From Natronohydrobacter sp. (GTDB lineage Bacteria; Pseudomonadota; Alphaproteobacteria; Rhodobacterales; Rhodobacteraceae): a stretch of DNA of 34,001 bases. Positions 8,725 through 17,202 of the stretch are shown one piece after another. Made by a program: the position numbers and the translations under genes. The notes below the pieces were generated by a model. The model was given only the letters and a program-made list of their open reading frames with translations. It searched no databases and had not been told where the DNA came from. Within the stretch, counting starts at the first letter, position 1; every line of letters begins with the position of its first letter. Where the stretch lies: NCBI GenBank assembly GCA_020832585.1, contig JAFIEL010000014.1, positions 1-34,001 on the forward strand, in the 5' to 3' direction.

Positions 8725-8914
8725 TGTGTTTTCGGGGTTGGCATAGGCATGGTACTTGATCAAGACTAAGTCTGTTCGCACTGTTTTTCTCAAATGGCTC
8801 TTGCTGTTCGCGTCGCGGCTGGAACAAAGCCGCGCTCTGGACAGCGGGGGCCTTCATGGAAATCCCAGCCTCCTACGCTTTGCCGCTGATCGAGACCATC
8901 GCAAGAACGGGCTG

Positions 8915-9316
8915 CTAAAGCAGAATGCCGCGGATGGATTGCCGCAAGGTCACAGTCGGATAGGCATCGACGTCGAAGCCGGTTGCTTCGATGAAAGGGG
9001 TCAGATCCACCACATGATCGACAAAACTGCCAAACCAGCCGGGGCTGTGATAGCCCAGATCCCAGCGCCCGGTGCCGCCAATCGCCTCGATCGACATCTG
9101 GTCGCGCAACTGGTTGGGCGGCAGGATTTCCCCGATCACCCGAACTCCCGTCTCTTCCTCATATTTCGGTGCGAAATAGTTGATGACCGCATCGGCTTCT
9201 GCACCCGGATGCAGGGCCCAGCGAATGGTCACATCCTGCCCCATCGCGCTGCCCGCCATGGTCAGGCCAAGGGCAAGCCCCCCGGCGATGGTCGTTTTTC
9301 TGGAAAGGTCTGTCAT
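8915..9316 (-). pseudogene. Truncated sugar ABC binding protein (N-terminal third only)
   Basis: The frame begins properly with GGAGGAG 8 bases before ATG 9316 and a clean signal peptide (SRKTTIAGGLALGLTMAGSA ending near AMGQ). It continues like a family 1 extracellular solute-binding protein (WALHPGAEADAVINYFAPKYEEETG, then WDLGYHSPGWFG). It stops after about 133 residues, whereas these proteins are usually 400 or more. Beyond about 8930 I find no continuation in any frame, so the 3' two thirds are deleted. It lies directly after a broken ATPase on the same strand, so both are remains of one lost sugar importer. A secreted stub may still be made, but a binding function is not expected. Confidence 0.8.
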
Positions 9317-9362
9317 CAGGTTATCTCCTCCATGATGTCTGATGGTTTTCATTGGGCACGGG

Positions 9363-10250
9363 TCAGTTCAGCCGCGCCTCAGTCTTGGGGTCGAATAGAT
9401 GCACTTGACCCGCTCGTGCTGCCACCACGAGGTCCTGCTCCGGCGTCAGGTCATGACGCTCGCGCAAAACAACCGTCATGGGCGTGTCGCCAAGATCGGC
9501 ACCAACATGGATTTCTGCGCCTGTCGGCTCGACAATCCTGACGCGCGTGCGCAGACCGGCATCAGAGACGATCAGATCCTCTGGCCGGATGCCGACCCGG
9601 ACATGCTGGCCTTGCTGAACATTGGTCCCCTGCGGCAGCGGCAGGGTCTGACCGTCGGCCAGCATCAGATCGCCGCCCCGCACTTCGTATCGAAGAAGTT
9701 CATCGCGGGCGAGCCGATGAAGCCTGCCACAAACAGATTTGCCGGGCGATCATAGAGCTCCAGCGGAGAGCCCGCCTGCTTGACCACACCATCATGCATC
9801 ACCACGATCATGTCGGCCATGGTCATCGCTTCGATCTGATCATGGGTGACATAGACTGTTGTCACCTTGAGCCGCTGGTGCAGCTGCTTGATTTCGGCGC
9901 GCATCTGCACCCGCAGCTTTGCGTCGAGGTTCGAGAGCGGTTCGTCGACCAGAAAGACCTGAGGATTGCGCACAATCGCGCGCCCCATGGCCACCCGCTG
10001 CCTCTGCCCCCCCCGAAAGCTGTTTCGGATAGCGCTCAAGCAAGGCCGAGAGGTTCAGAATTCCGGCGGCATGCTCAACCCGGCGCGCGATCTCGGCCTT
10101 GTCGACCTTCGCGAGTTTCAGGGCAAAACCCATGTTCTGCGAAACGGTCATATGCGGGTAAAGCCCATAGTTCTGGAAAACCATTGCGATGTCGCGATCC
10201 TTGGGGGCCATGTCGTTCACTTCGGTATCGCCGATCATGACTGACCCCGA
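9363..10250 (-). pseudogene. Broken UgpC/MalK-type ABC ATPase (no P-loop, two frameshifts)
   Basis: Three overlapping reading-frame pieces together resemble the intact ATPase at 10572-11630. Similarity begins at SGSVMIGDTEV, near 10250, so the first 55-60 codons including Walker A are missing. The Q-loop (VFQNYGLYPHM) is present. The signature KQLSGG then runs into a frameshift at a run of eight C (10007-10014), where an intact frame needs seven. Walker B ([11 protein letters not shown]) and the H-loop (VTHDQIEA) follow in the next frame. A second shift near 9680 separates SPAMNF from the C-terminal TOBE-like domain (VRVGIRPEDL onward). One shift could be a sequencing error, but the missing P-loop makes a working ATPase impossible. 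Confidence 0.85.
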
Positions 10251-10571
10251 CCAGACACATGTCGCACCCCGAATGAGCGTCCGCGATGAGGCTCGTTGCG
10301 ATACGAAGCAGACCAGCAGTTCGCGTTTCCGGCTCAACGATCGAACGACTGCTTCCAGGGAGTACTGAGACCGCTTCGCCGGAACTTCACAGACTGTATT
10401 CCGCCCCTCATGAAAGTGCCACGCTCACAACGTGGCTAGCCTAGTAGCAACGTTCATGCATTTTGCGGCAATGAACGTCCTCATGCGTGTGCAGAATGTT
10501 ACAGGCTAAGATTGGAGAGGTTGGAAAGTTTGAGGTATTCGGTATTCACGAGGACGCGCGACCAAGCCAAC
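10251..10571. other. Non-coding stretch beside the broken ATPase
   Basis: About 320 bp with no credible gene on either strand. It starts exactly where ATPase similarity stops and holds one copy of a degenerate repeat (10257-10305). The rest, including the near-palindromic part GCAACGTTCATGCATTTTGC at 10448-10467, has no recognisable function. It separates the intact ATPase gene from the relics. Confidence 0.5.
10257..10305 (+). repeat. Degenerate dispersed repeat, copy A
   Basis: This segment can be aligned with 17403-17453 in the same orientation. Shared blocks are ACATG, CGCACCC, ATGA, CGTCCGC, AGGCT, GTTGCG and TACG, about 75-80 % identical over some 50 bases with a few short gaps. Copy A abuts the point where similarity of the ATPase pseudogene to an intact ATPase ends. 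The nature of the repeat is unknown. Confidence 0.5.
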
Positions 10572-11630
10572 TCATCGTAGCCGAAGGCCGGTTTCGGTTT
10601 CAAAGAGATAAACCCGGGCCGGGTCAAATGTGATACCAACATTCATATCGTTTGTCAGATCGGACTCCCCGTCTGTCGCAACAATCAGGCGCTCGCCTGT
10701 AGACGCGTACAGATAGGCGTAGGAGATGCCACCAAGCTTTTCGATCAGATCGAGCCTGAAACCGTGGCCTGTGGGGTCAATCTGCAGGTGCTCCGGGCGG
10801 ATGCCAAGTTCGATCGTCGTGCCGTCAGCGGGCAGGTGCAGATCCAGCGCAGGAGCATCCTTCAGGGCGGGGATTGACAGCGCGCCCTGTACGACCTGTC
10901 CCTGCAGGAAGTTCATCGCCGGCGAGCCGATAAACCCCGCGACAAAGCGATTGTCCGGGTCGCGATACAGATCAAGCGGCGCGCCGACCTGTTCGATCCG
11001 GCCTGCCCGCAGAACCACGATCTTGTCGGCAAGGGTCATCGCTTCGACCTGATCATGGGTGACGTAGATCATCGTTGCGCCGATCTGCTTGTGCAGGGAC
11101 GCAATCTCTACGCGCATGTCCACACGCAATTCCGCATCAAGGTTGGAGAGGGGCTCGTCAAACAGGAATACTTCAGGCCCGCGCACGATAGTGCGCCCGA
11201 TGGCCACGCGCTGGCGCTGCCCCCCGGAAAGCGCCTTTGGCTTGCGGTCCAGAAACGGCCCAAGCTTAAGGATGCGCGCGGCCTCGGCCACCTTGCTTGC
11301 GATTTCGGATTTCGGCACACCGTTCATCCGCAGCCCGAAGCCCATATTCTCGGCGACGGACATGTGCGGATACAACGCATAGGTCTGGAACACCATCGCC
11401 ACCCCGCGCTTCGACGGGTCAAGCCGCGTCACATCGCGTTCACCGATGGTGATCTGGCCGCTGGTGGTTTCCTCCAGTCCCGCGACCATACGCATGAGGG
11501 TGGATTTGCCACAACCCGAGGGGCCGACAAAGACGCAGAACTCACCGTCATTGATTTCTAGGTCAATGCCGTGGATCACCTGCATATCGCCATATTTCTT
11601 GACGACATTCGAAAGTGTGACACCGGACAT
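10572..11630 (-). CDS. UgpC/MalK-type sugar ABC ATPase
   Basis: A 352-residue cytoplasmic ATPase for a carbohydrate importer. Walker A GPSGCGKST, Q-loop VFQTYALYPH, signature [13 protein letters not shown], Walker [12 protein letters not shown] and H-loop YVTHDQVEA are intact. After about residue 235 comes the long C-terminal TOBE domain characteristic of the MalK/UgpC group (GIRPEHL near the end). It is the last intact gene of the leftward operon. Only 3 bp separate it from the upstream glycoside hydrolase gene, so co-translation is likely. With the two permeases and the binding protein upstream it completes an importer. The exact sugar cannot be read from the ATPase, and such subunits are sometimes shared between importers. 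Family and role are secure. Confidence 0.95.
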   Translation of the reverse strand: MSGVTLSNVVKKYGDMQVIHGIDLEINDGEFCVFVGPSGCGKSTLMRMVAGLEETTSGQITIGERDVTRLDPSKRGVAMVFQTYALYPHMSVAENMGFGLRMNGVPKSEIASKVAEAARILKLGPFLDRKPKALSGGQRQRVAIGRTIVRGPEVFLFDEPLSNLDAELRVDMRVEIASLHKQIGATMIYVTHDQVEAMTLADKIVVLRAGRIEQVGAPLDLYRDPDNRFVAGFIGSPAMNFLQGQVVQGALSIPALKDAPALDLHLPADGTTIELGIRPEHLQIDPTGHGFRLDLIEKLGGISYAYLYASTGERLIVATDGESDLTNDMNVGITFDPARVYLFETETGLRLR

Positions 11631-11633
11631 GAT

Positions 11634-12752
11634 TTATCCCCTTTTCAATTCCGGGCGCGGGTGGCGCCCTGTCAGCTCGGCTATGACTTTCATCTCGGTC
11701 GCGTCATAGGCGCGCCCGTCGGGACAGAGCAGGTCGTGAAACCAACAATCCGGTGCCTGTATCTGGCCATGCATGGCCTGCAAATCGGCAGGCCACGGCT
11801 GATCTGTCTGGGTGCGCCCCTTCACAAGGCCCCAGTTAAAGGCCCCCACCTTGGATGCGTGATACAGGGGCAGTTGGTCTTCAATCCGGCTGTCAATGGT
11901 GCGGGCCATCCATTCCGTGATCAGGATCGGGCGGTCATGGGCCTCCAATTGGGTAAGATAGCGCCGCGCATTCTCAAGGTCGCAATAGGCGTGGAAGCTT
12001 ACGATATCCGAGAGCGCAAGCGCCTGCCGATCAATCGGATCATCAAAGGCAATGTCGGTTGCACCGGGCAGTGGCGTACGCCATGCAGCAACCGTCAAGG
12101 GCTGGCACGGGCCGATTTCTCTGGCCCAGTCAAAGCTCTGCTCCATCAGTGCCTTGCTATATGCCGTCAGGGCCGGATCGAATTCGCGATACCCCCCATC
12201 CAGCGTAAAGATCATCCGGTTGCCGGGCTCGTTATACAGATCCCATGCAAAGATGCGGCGATCATTGGCGTAGTTGCGGATCATGTCTTGAAGATAGGCA
12301 CGAAATGCGGGCCACTGGCTGCACTCCATAACGGCCGCGCGCCCCGGCGATGCGACAGCCCGACTGTTATGCACCCCGGAGACAAGATCTGGCTGCGGAC
12401 CCCAGACGGGTTCAGCACCGCCAAAGCCGCAATCATCCAACAGCACAGGCATAACCGACAGCCCAAGCCGGGACGAGGTCTGCAAGAACCAATCGAACCG
12501 GGCCATCAGCCCGTCACGGTCATGTTTCCAGATCAGGAAATGCAGATTGGTCCGGATTGCGTTCATCCCGATCTCGGCCGCCCAGCCAAGCTCGCGCGCG
12601 ATGGTTTCGCGGTCAAAGGTCTCTGCGCGCCACATCTCGAGAAAGTTCACCGCAGTCGATGGCAGAAAATTACATCCGCATATCCAGGGCTGCGCCTGCC
12701 ACCAGGTCTTGGCCTGTGCCTTGGTCCAGCGGGGGCGGGGGGGCGATGTCAT
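11634..12752 (-). CDS. Cytoplasmic clan GH-A glycoside hydrolase (GH5-like)
   Basis: About 372 residues forming a probable (beta/alpha)8 glycosidase. The acid/base glutamate is visible in WDLYNEPGN (E175) and the nucleophile glutamate in ILITEWMAR (E280), about 105 residues apart as expected for clan GH-A retaining enzymes. Supporting motifs are NAIRTNLHFLIW and SFHAYCD. There is no signal peptide, so it acts in the cytoplasm on sugars brought in by the neighbouring importer. I start it at ATG 12752 (GGAAA about 8 bases upstream). The open frame extends to 12860, but that would overlap the binding-protein gene and adds an unlikely leader. It lies between the binding-protein and ATPase genes. 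Assignment to GH5 rather than another clan-A family is tentative and the sugar is unknown. Confidence 0.85.
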   Translation of the reverse strand: MTSPPRPRWTKAQAKTWWQAQPWICGCNFLPSTAVNFLEMWRAETFDRETIARELGWAAEIGMNAIRTNLHFLIWKHDRDGLMARFDWFLQTSSRLGLSVMPVLLDDCGFGGAEPVWGPQPDLVSGVHNSRAVASPGRAAVMECSQWPAFRAYLQDMIRNYANDRRIFAWDLYNEPGNRMIFTLDGGYREFDPALTAYSKALMEQSFDWAREIGPCQPLTVAAWRTPLPGATDIAFDDPIDRQALALSDIVSFHAYCDLENARRYLTQLEAHDRPILITEWMARTIDSRIEDQLPLYHASKVGAFNWGLVKGRTQTDQPWPADLQAMHGQIQAPDCWFHDLLCPDGRAYDATEMKVIAELTGRHPRPELKRG

Positions 12753-12786
12753 GGTCTTTGTTTCCGGCTCGTGTTGGGATTGTGGT

Positions 12787-12810
12787 GGTCCGCGCAATGC
12801 TGCGCGGACC
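12787..12810 (-). promoter_or_regulatory. Intercistronic stem-loop after the sugar binding-protein gene
   Basis: Perfect 10-bp arms GGTCCGCGCA (12787-12796) and TGCGCGGACC (12801-12810) enclose a 4-base loop ATGC. It lies 12 bp beyond the binding-protein stop and before the hydrolase gene. There is no clear U-run, so it is better read as an mRNA-stabilising or partial-stop hairpin than as a full terminator. It raises the expected binding-protein to downstream-gene ratio. Arm ends match those of the hairpin at 5443-5473. Confidence 0.7.
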
Positions 12811-12822
12811 GGCACATTAAGA

Positions 12823-14103
12823 TTAGCGATCAAGCAGGTCCTGCACGTCTGCCTGCGCATCGGAAAGCGCGGCGTCCACCGATTTTCCGGTCAGCCAGAT
12901 CGCCTGAAATTCACGGTTCAGCACATCCTGAATCGCGCCGTAGCGGACAGAGGGCGGTGTGTCGCGGGCGATTTCGGCCGTGCCAGCATATTCGCCACGA
13001 TGGGGGAGAGCGGCGTATTCCGCGCTGTTCAGGACCGAAGTCCGCACGGCCATATGTCCGGTGCGCGCCCAATCGATATTGTGGTCATTGATGAAGGCCA
13101 GAACCTGAAGTGCTGCGGCATAGGTTTCGGGTGCGTCGGCTTTCAGCGGCGCGGGGATAGCCCATATGTGACTGTCGGCCCATGTCGCGCCCTCATCAAA
13201 CAGCGTCGGGAAATCCGCCACGAAGTAGCGATTGAGGCCCTGATCATCCTTTGCGGCTTCAGCGCTGTAGAAGTCCACGACCCAGGTGCCATTGACCAGA
13301 ATTGCCGCTTCGCCATTCAGAAAGGCCTGCTGGCTGTCGGCATAATTCAGTTGCGGGTTGGCAAGTCCCGCGTCGAAAAGCTGGGTGATCGCGCTGATGG
13401 CGTTGCGGGTTTCGGGGGTGTCTATCGTGGCTGTGTCGCCATCGAAGATATTCGCACCTTGCTGCCACAGCAGTGCCAGCACCACCCGCACCCCGATCGG
13501 GAATTGCGCGAAATCGGCTGCCAGATAGTCCTGCCCGGTTGCCGCTTTCACTGCGCGGGCATGCTCCAACATCTCCTCGGGCGAGGACGGCAGGACGGGC
13601 GCGCCATCGACCACAAGCCCGGCAGCCTCCATCAGGTCAAGATTGACATGCCATAGATTGGCATGAAAATCCATCGGCACACCGATGATGCGGTCATTGT
13701 AGGTGACGGCTTCAAGCGCGGTGGCTTCCCAGTCCGAGACGTCGATGCCTGCGGCGGCCAGATCATCGGTTAGATCCGCCAGCGCACCGATGCTGGCAAA
13801 TTCTGGAACGCGGTGGCGATGCATGACATGCACGGCGGGTGGGGTGCCCCCGGCATAGGCGGCCTTGATCTGATCATAGTAGTTACCCCAGTCGGTTGGC
13901 AGCGTATTGACCGAAACACCGTCCAGCGTTGCATCCGCGGCATTGATGATCGACTGGATGATGCAGGCCTCTCCGACGGACACCTTCGTGTCGGTGCCTG
14001 CGCCTTCGCAGTCGCCGAAGAAGCGGCCCAGCGTCACCTCTTGTGCCACGGCCCCGGTGGCCAGAAGGGTCAGCGCAGTTGCGCCAAAGATCGCATGTTT
14101 CAT
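12823..14103 (-). CDS. Sugar ABC transporter periplasmic binding protein (family 1)
   Basis: A 426-residue secreted solute-binding protein. It has a signal peptide (MKHAIFGATALTLLATGAVA, cleavage before QEVTLG) without a lipobox cysteine, as is normal for Gram-negative periplasmic proteins. Typical family 1 features follow: PTDWGNYYDQIKAAYAGGTPP near the N-terminus, a PEFASIGALADLTDDL segment, GVPMDFHANLWHVN, and an AFLNGEAAILVNGTWVVD segment in the second lobe. The gene follows the two permeases in the leftward operon and is separated from the hydrolase by a stem-loop. It delivers an oligosaccharide or glycoside to the permease pair. The identity of the sugar is not evident from the sequence. 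Confidence 0.92.
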   Translation of the reverse strand: MKHAIFGATALTLLATGAVAQEVTLGRFFGDCEGAGTDTKVSVGEACIIQSIINAADATLDGVSVNTLPTDWGNYYDQIKAAYAGGTPPAVHVMHRHRVPEFASIGALADLTDDLAAAGIDVSDWEATALEAVTYNDRIIGVPMDFHANLWHVNLDLMEAAGLVVDGAPVLPSSPEEMLEHARAVKAATGQDYLAADFAQFPIGVRVVLALLWQQGANIFDGDTATIDTPETRNAISAITQLFDAGLANPQLNYADSQQAFLNGEAAILVNGTWVVDFYSAEAAKDDQGLNRYFVADFPTLFDEGATWADSHIWAIPAPLKADAPETYAAALQVLAFINDHNIDWARTGHMAVRTSVLNSAEYAALPHRGEYAGTAEIARDTPPSVRYGAIQDVLNREFQAIWLTGKSVDAALSDAQADVQDLLDR

Positions 14104-14135
14104 CCGGTTTCCTCCCTAGGATGTTTGCAGAAAGC

Positions 14136-14969
14136 TCAGCCCTTGGTGCCGCCCGCCGTCATGGCGCGCACCACATAGCGTTGAAAGATCAGGAACAGCA
14201 CGACCACCGGCAGCGAGGCGATGACGCCCGAGGCCATGACGCGGCCCAGGCCCTCGGCCTGTGCGAAATTCGACTGGATCGACGCGAGGCCCAGCGTGAT
14301 GGTGAAATACTCGCGCTGCTGGGCCGAAACGAGTGGCCAAAGATAATCATTCCACGCGTATAGAAAGGTCAGGATCGCCAGCGTCATCATCGCAGGGCGC
14401 GCCAGTGGCAGCATCACATACCAAAAGATTTGAAGCCAGCCGACCCCGTCTATGCGTGCCGCTTCCTCGATATCTTTGGGGATGGCCTTGAAGAACTGCA
14501 TCATCAGGAAAACCCCGATAGGCACGGCCACACGCGGCAGGATCAGCGCGTGATGGCTGTTGTGCCAGCCCCAATCGGCGAACATCGTATAGAGCGGGAT
14601 GAACACAGCCTGTTCGGGCACCATCAGCCCCATCAGACACAGCACGATCACCGGCCCCTTGAGCGGAAAGTCCAGCCGCGCCAGCGCATAGCCTGCGGTT
14701 GTGGACACAGCCAGAACTGCCAGCGTCATGCCCACGGACACGATCAGCGAGTTCAGAAACCACATCGGCACCTGTCCGAAGCGGAACAGCGCGATGTAGT
14801 TGTCGGCCGTGAAGGGAATCGGGATCAGCCCCAGCGCGGTGCTCGATGTGGTGCGCGCCAGCACATCATTGGGCTGGAATGAGAGCGACACCATCCAGAT
14901 CGTCGGCACCAGCCAGATAAAGGCAGGCACGGATAGCCCGAGGATCAGCCAGTAATAGGAACGGTTCAT
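14136..14969 (-). CDS. Sugar ABC permease, MalG type
   Basis: A 277-residue inner-membrane protein with six hydrophobic segments, one half of the sugar channel. The first segment begins right after MNRSYYWLILGLSVP. The ATPase-docking EAA loop is visible as EEAARIDGVGWLQIFWYVMLPLARP in the second half, with the invariant glycine and LP. The layout is that of MalG/UgpE-type CUT1 permeases, which are shorter than their MalF partners. The start codon overlaps the stop of the MalF-type gene (ATGA), which indicates coupled synthesis of the two channel halves. The gene ends 32 bp before the binding-protein start. Family and role are secure. Confidence 0.94.
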   Translation of the reverse strand: MNRSYYWLILGLSVPAFIWLVPTIWMVSLSFQPNDVLARTTSSTALGLIPIPFTADNYIALFRFGQVPMWFLNSLIVSVGMTLAVLAVSTTAGYALARLDFPLKGPVIVLCLMGLMVPEQAVFIPLYTMFADWGWHNSHHALILPRVAVPIGVFLMMQFFKAIPKDIEEAARIDGVGWLQIFWYVMLPLARPAMMTLAILTFLYAWNDYLWPLVSAQQREYFTITLGLASIQSNFAQAEGLGRVMASGVIASLPVVVLFLIFQRYVVRAMTAGGTKG

Positions 14970-16063
14970 TCGTCCTTCTCCCGTCCGAGCACGAATTGCA
15001 GGATCGAAAAACCGCCCATGATGACGAACAGAAACACCGCCATCGCCGAGGCGCGACCCAACTCGCTGTCACGAAATGCGGTCTGGTAGATGTAGCGCAC
15101 CAGCACCTGAGTCGTGTCATTCGGCCCGCCACCCGTCATCAGATGCGATTGGCCAAAGACCTGAAAATGCAGGATGATCTGCAACACCACGACCACGGTT
15201 ATGGTGCGCTTCAGGTTGGGCAGCGTGATATACCAGAAGGCTTTTGCGCCCGTGGCATTGTCCAGCGCGCCCGCTTCATAGAGATCTTTCGAAATATCCT
15301 GAATGCCTGCCAGAAACAGGATCATGGCAATACCCAAGGACCACCAGATCGTCGCGATCACGATCGCGGCCATGGCGAAGCCTTCTGCGGTCAGCCAGAC
15401 GATGGGCGAGCCGCCGAACAACTCGGTCAGATTGGCGATCAGCCCTTGCCGGGGCGAAAACATGATCTGCCAGATCAGCGTGACGACCGTGACCGACAGC
15501 ACCTGACTAAGAAAGAACAGCGTGCGCAGCACGGCCTTGGCGCGGGTCTCGCCGTCCAGTGCGGCGGCCAGCAGCATCGCGGTGATGGTCACGCCCGGAA
15601 CAGCCAGCCCTACGAACAGGATCGTGTTGCCGACTGTCGGCCAGAACCGGCGATCATACCAGCGACCACCCTCGCCGGGATGAAACCCCGGCAGCACAAA
15701 CAGCAGAAGCGCCGCAAGACCCATGGCCAGCGCCGTGACCTTACCCGCGCGCCCGGCCCGATACAGCAAAGCGCTTGCAAGGATTCCGATCAGCCCGATG
15801 ATCTGAAAGCCGGGGCTGGCCAAAGCCCCCCAGGTGATGTTGTGCCCCCACATGACGCGCTCGTAATTGCGCAGGCCCACATAGGATTTGGCATCCGGGT
15901 TGAAGGCCACCGCCATCAGATTCCAGTCATGCAGGCTGATCCAGACCCCCTTGAAGAACGGATAGATCAGAAACACGGCATAGACCGTCAGGAACGGCAC
16001 AAGCAGGATCACAGCGGCCTGGCGCTGCGACAGCGCGAAGCCCGCGCCTTGTTGTCGGGGCAT
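14966..16063 (-). CDS. Sugar ABC permease, MalF type
   Basis: About 365 residues, the larger channel half of the CUT1-type importer. It has an N-terminal membrane segment (AAVILLVPFLTVYAVFLIYPF), further helices including an extra hydrophobic pair near residues 100-135, and the permease core. The EAA loop reads LYEAGALDNATGAKAFWYITLPNL. The start at 16063 is supported by GGGAGGAG 7 bases upstream. A longer frame to 16108 has no such site. It is the first gene of the leftward operon and is divergent from the LacI-family gene, with an exact palindrome in the 107-bp gap. It is certainly a permease, with unknown substrate. Confidence 0.93.
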   Translation of the reverse strand: MPRQQGAGFALSQRQAAVILLVPFLTVYAVFLIYPFFKGVWISLHDWNLMAVAFNPDAKSYVGLRNYERVMWGHNITWGALASPGFQIIGLIGILASALLYRAGRAGKVTALAMGLAALLLFVLPGFHPGEGGRWYDRRFWPTVGNTILFVGLAVPGVTITAMLLAAALDGETRAKAVLRTLFFLSQVLSVTVVTLIWQIMFSPRQGLIANLTELFGGSPIVWLTAEGFAMAAIVIATIWWSLGIAMILFLAGIQDISKDLYEAGALDNATGAKAFWYITLPNLKRTITVVVVLQIILHFQVFGQSHLMTGGGPNDTTQVLVRYIYQTAFRDSELGRASAMAVFLFVIMGGFSILQFVLGREKDE

Positions 16064-16115
16064 TTGGCGTCTCCTCCCAGAGCATCCGATTTGCGCACAG
16101 ATCGCCAACTCTGCG

Positions 16116-16133
16116 TGCTAAAAATAATTAGCA
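16116..16133. promoter_or_regulatory. Probable LacI-family operator (palindrome)
   Basis: The perfect inverted repeat TGCTAA-N6-TTAGCA lies in the gap between the permease operon and the LacI-family gene. It is 53 bp before the permease start and 38 bp before the regulator start. An 18-bp palindrome in the control region of a divergent regulator/operon pair is the expected form of a LacI-family operator. It differs from the common form in having an A+T-rich centre instead of a central CG. Binding could repress both directions. Confidence 0.65.
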
Positions 16134-16170
16134 AACTTTATTACCACGCGTCAAGCTGTATTATGCAGGC

Positions 16171-17202
16171 ATGACTGATCCAAAGATTCCCTCTCCCGCT
16201 CGTGTCACGATGATGGACGTCGCCGCGCGCGCTGGCGTGTCACAGTCGACGGTCTCATTCGTCCTCAATGGTATGGAAGACATGCGCATCGGGGCCGAAA
16301 CACGGCAACGGGTGTTGGATGCCGTGACTGATCTGGGTTACCGGCCACGCGGGGCGGGGCGTCCGCCAAGTGCCCTTAGAAAACGTGTAATCGGCATGAT
16401 GCTCGACGAAATCGCGACCAGCCCTTTTGCTGCCATATCAATTGATGGCGCGCAGGAGGAAGCGCGCAAGCATGATGCATTGCTGGAAATTGTCATGACT
16501 GGCGGCGACCCCGAATACGAGGTCGCGGCGTTGCGAAAATGGGCTGCCGACGGGGTTGATGGGGTGATCTACGGCTCCATCCTGACGCGGAGGGCAATGC
16601 CCCCCGACATTCTTGGCCGTCACCGCTCGGTATTGCTGAATTGCTACGATGAGGCAGGACGCTATGCATCTGTCGTCCCCGCTGAACGGCGCGGAGGCGA
16701 AGCCGCGACCAAGGCTTTGCTGGCCCAAGGTCATCGCAAGATCGCCTTTATTTCCGGGGAGGCTTGGATGGATGCGTCAGGCCAGCGCAAGGAAGGGTTT
16801 GAGCGTGCCATGCGGGACGCCGGCGTTCCGATAGATCCGGCAATGGTGCTTGAAGGTAACTTCCTTCCCAGCGGCGGGCGGTCAGCGACTCTGGAGCTCT
16901 TGCAATCGGGTCCACGCCCCGATGCAATTTTCTGCGCGAACGACCTGATGGCCGTCGGCTGCTATGAGGCACTCAAGGAACTTGGCGAGCGTCCGGGCGA
17001 AACCATAGCCGTGATGGGCTATGATGATCAGGAAATAGCGCAACACCTGTCACCAGCTTTGTCCACGGTGTTGTTGCCTCATCGCGAGATGGGACTTTGG
17101 GCCATCTCGGCACTCTTAAATGAAACAACCCACCCTTCGATTCAAGAGCGAATGGAATGTCCGTTGGTATTGCGTGCTTCGCATTTCCGAAAACAGTCCT
17201 GA
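16171..17202 (+). CDS. LacI-family transcriptional regulator
   Basis: A 343-residue DNA-binding repressor or activator. The N-terminal helix-turn-helix (about residues 13-35) reads MMDVAARAGVSQSTVSFVLNG, the hallmark of the family, followed by the hinge near residue 55-62. The rest (about 65-338) is a periplasmic-binding-protein-like effector domain, with GVDGVIYGS, HRKIAFISGE, PDAIFCANDLMAVGCYEAL and VMGYDDQEIAQ as conserved landmarks. It is divergent from the sugar importer and hydrolase operon and most likely controls it in response to the imported sugar or a derivative. The effector itself cannot be deduced. The start was kept at ATG 16171, which fits the normal length of the family and leaves room for the upstream operator. 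Confidence 0.95.
   Translation: MTDPKIPSPARVTMMDVAARAGVSQSTVSFVLNGMEDMRIGAETRQRVLDAVTDLGYRPRGAGRPPSALRKRVIGMMLDEIATSPFAAISIDGAQEEARKHDALLEIVMTGGDPEYEVAALRKWAADGVDGVIYGSILTRRAMPPDILGRHRSVLLNCYDEAGRYASVVPAERRGGEAATKALLAQGHRKIAFISGEAWMDASGQRKEGFERAMRDAGVPIDPAMVLEGNFLPSGGRSATLELLQSGPRPDAIFCANDLMAVGCYEALKELGERPGETIAVMGYDDQEIAQHLSPALSTVLLPHREMGLWAISALLNETTHPSIQERMECPLVLRASHFRKQS

Noticed and set aside
11571-13091. Plus-strand open frame of 506 codons.
   Set aside because: It is antisense to the hydrolase and binding-protein genes, which have clear family motifs. It is a G+C-bias shadow.
14996-16174. Plus-strand open frame of 392 codons, very rich in Gln, Arg, Asp and His.
   Set aside because: It is the antisense shadow of the two permease genes. 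Its composition is that of reverse-read membrane protein DNA.
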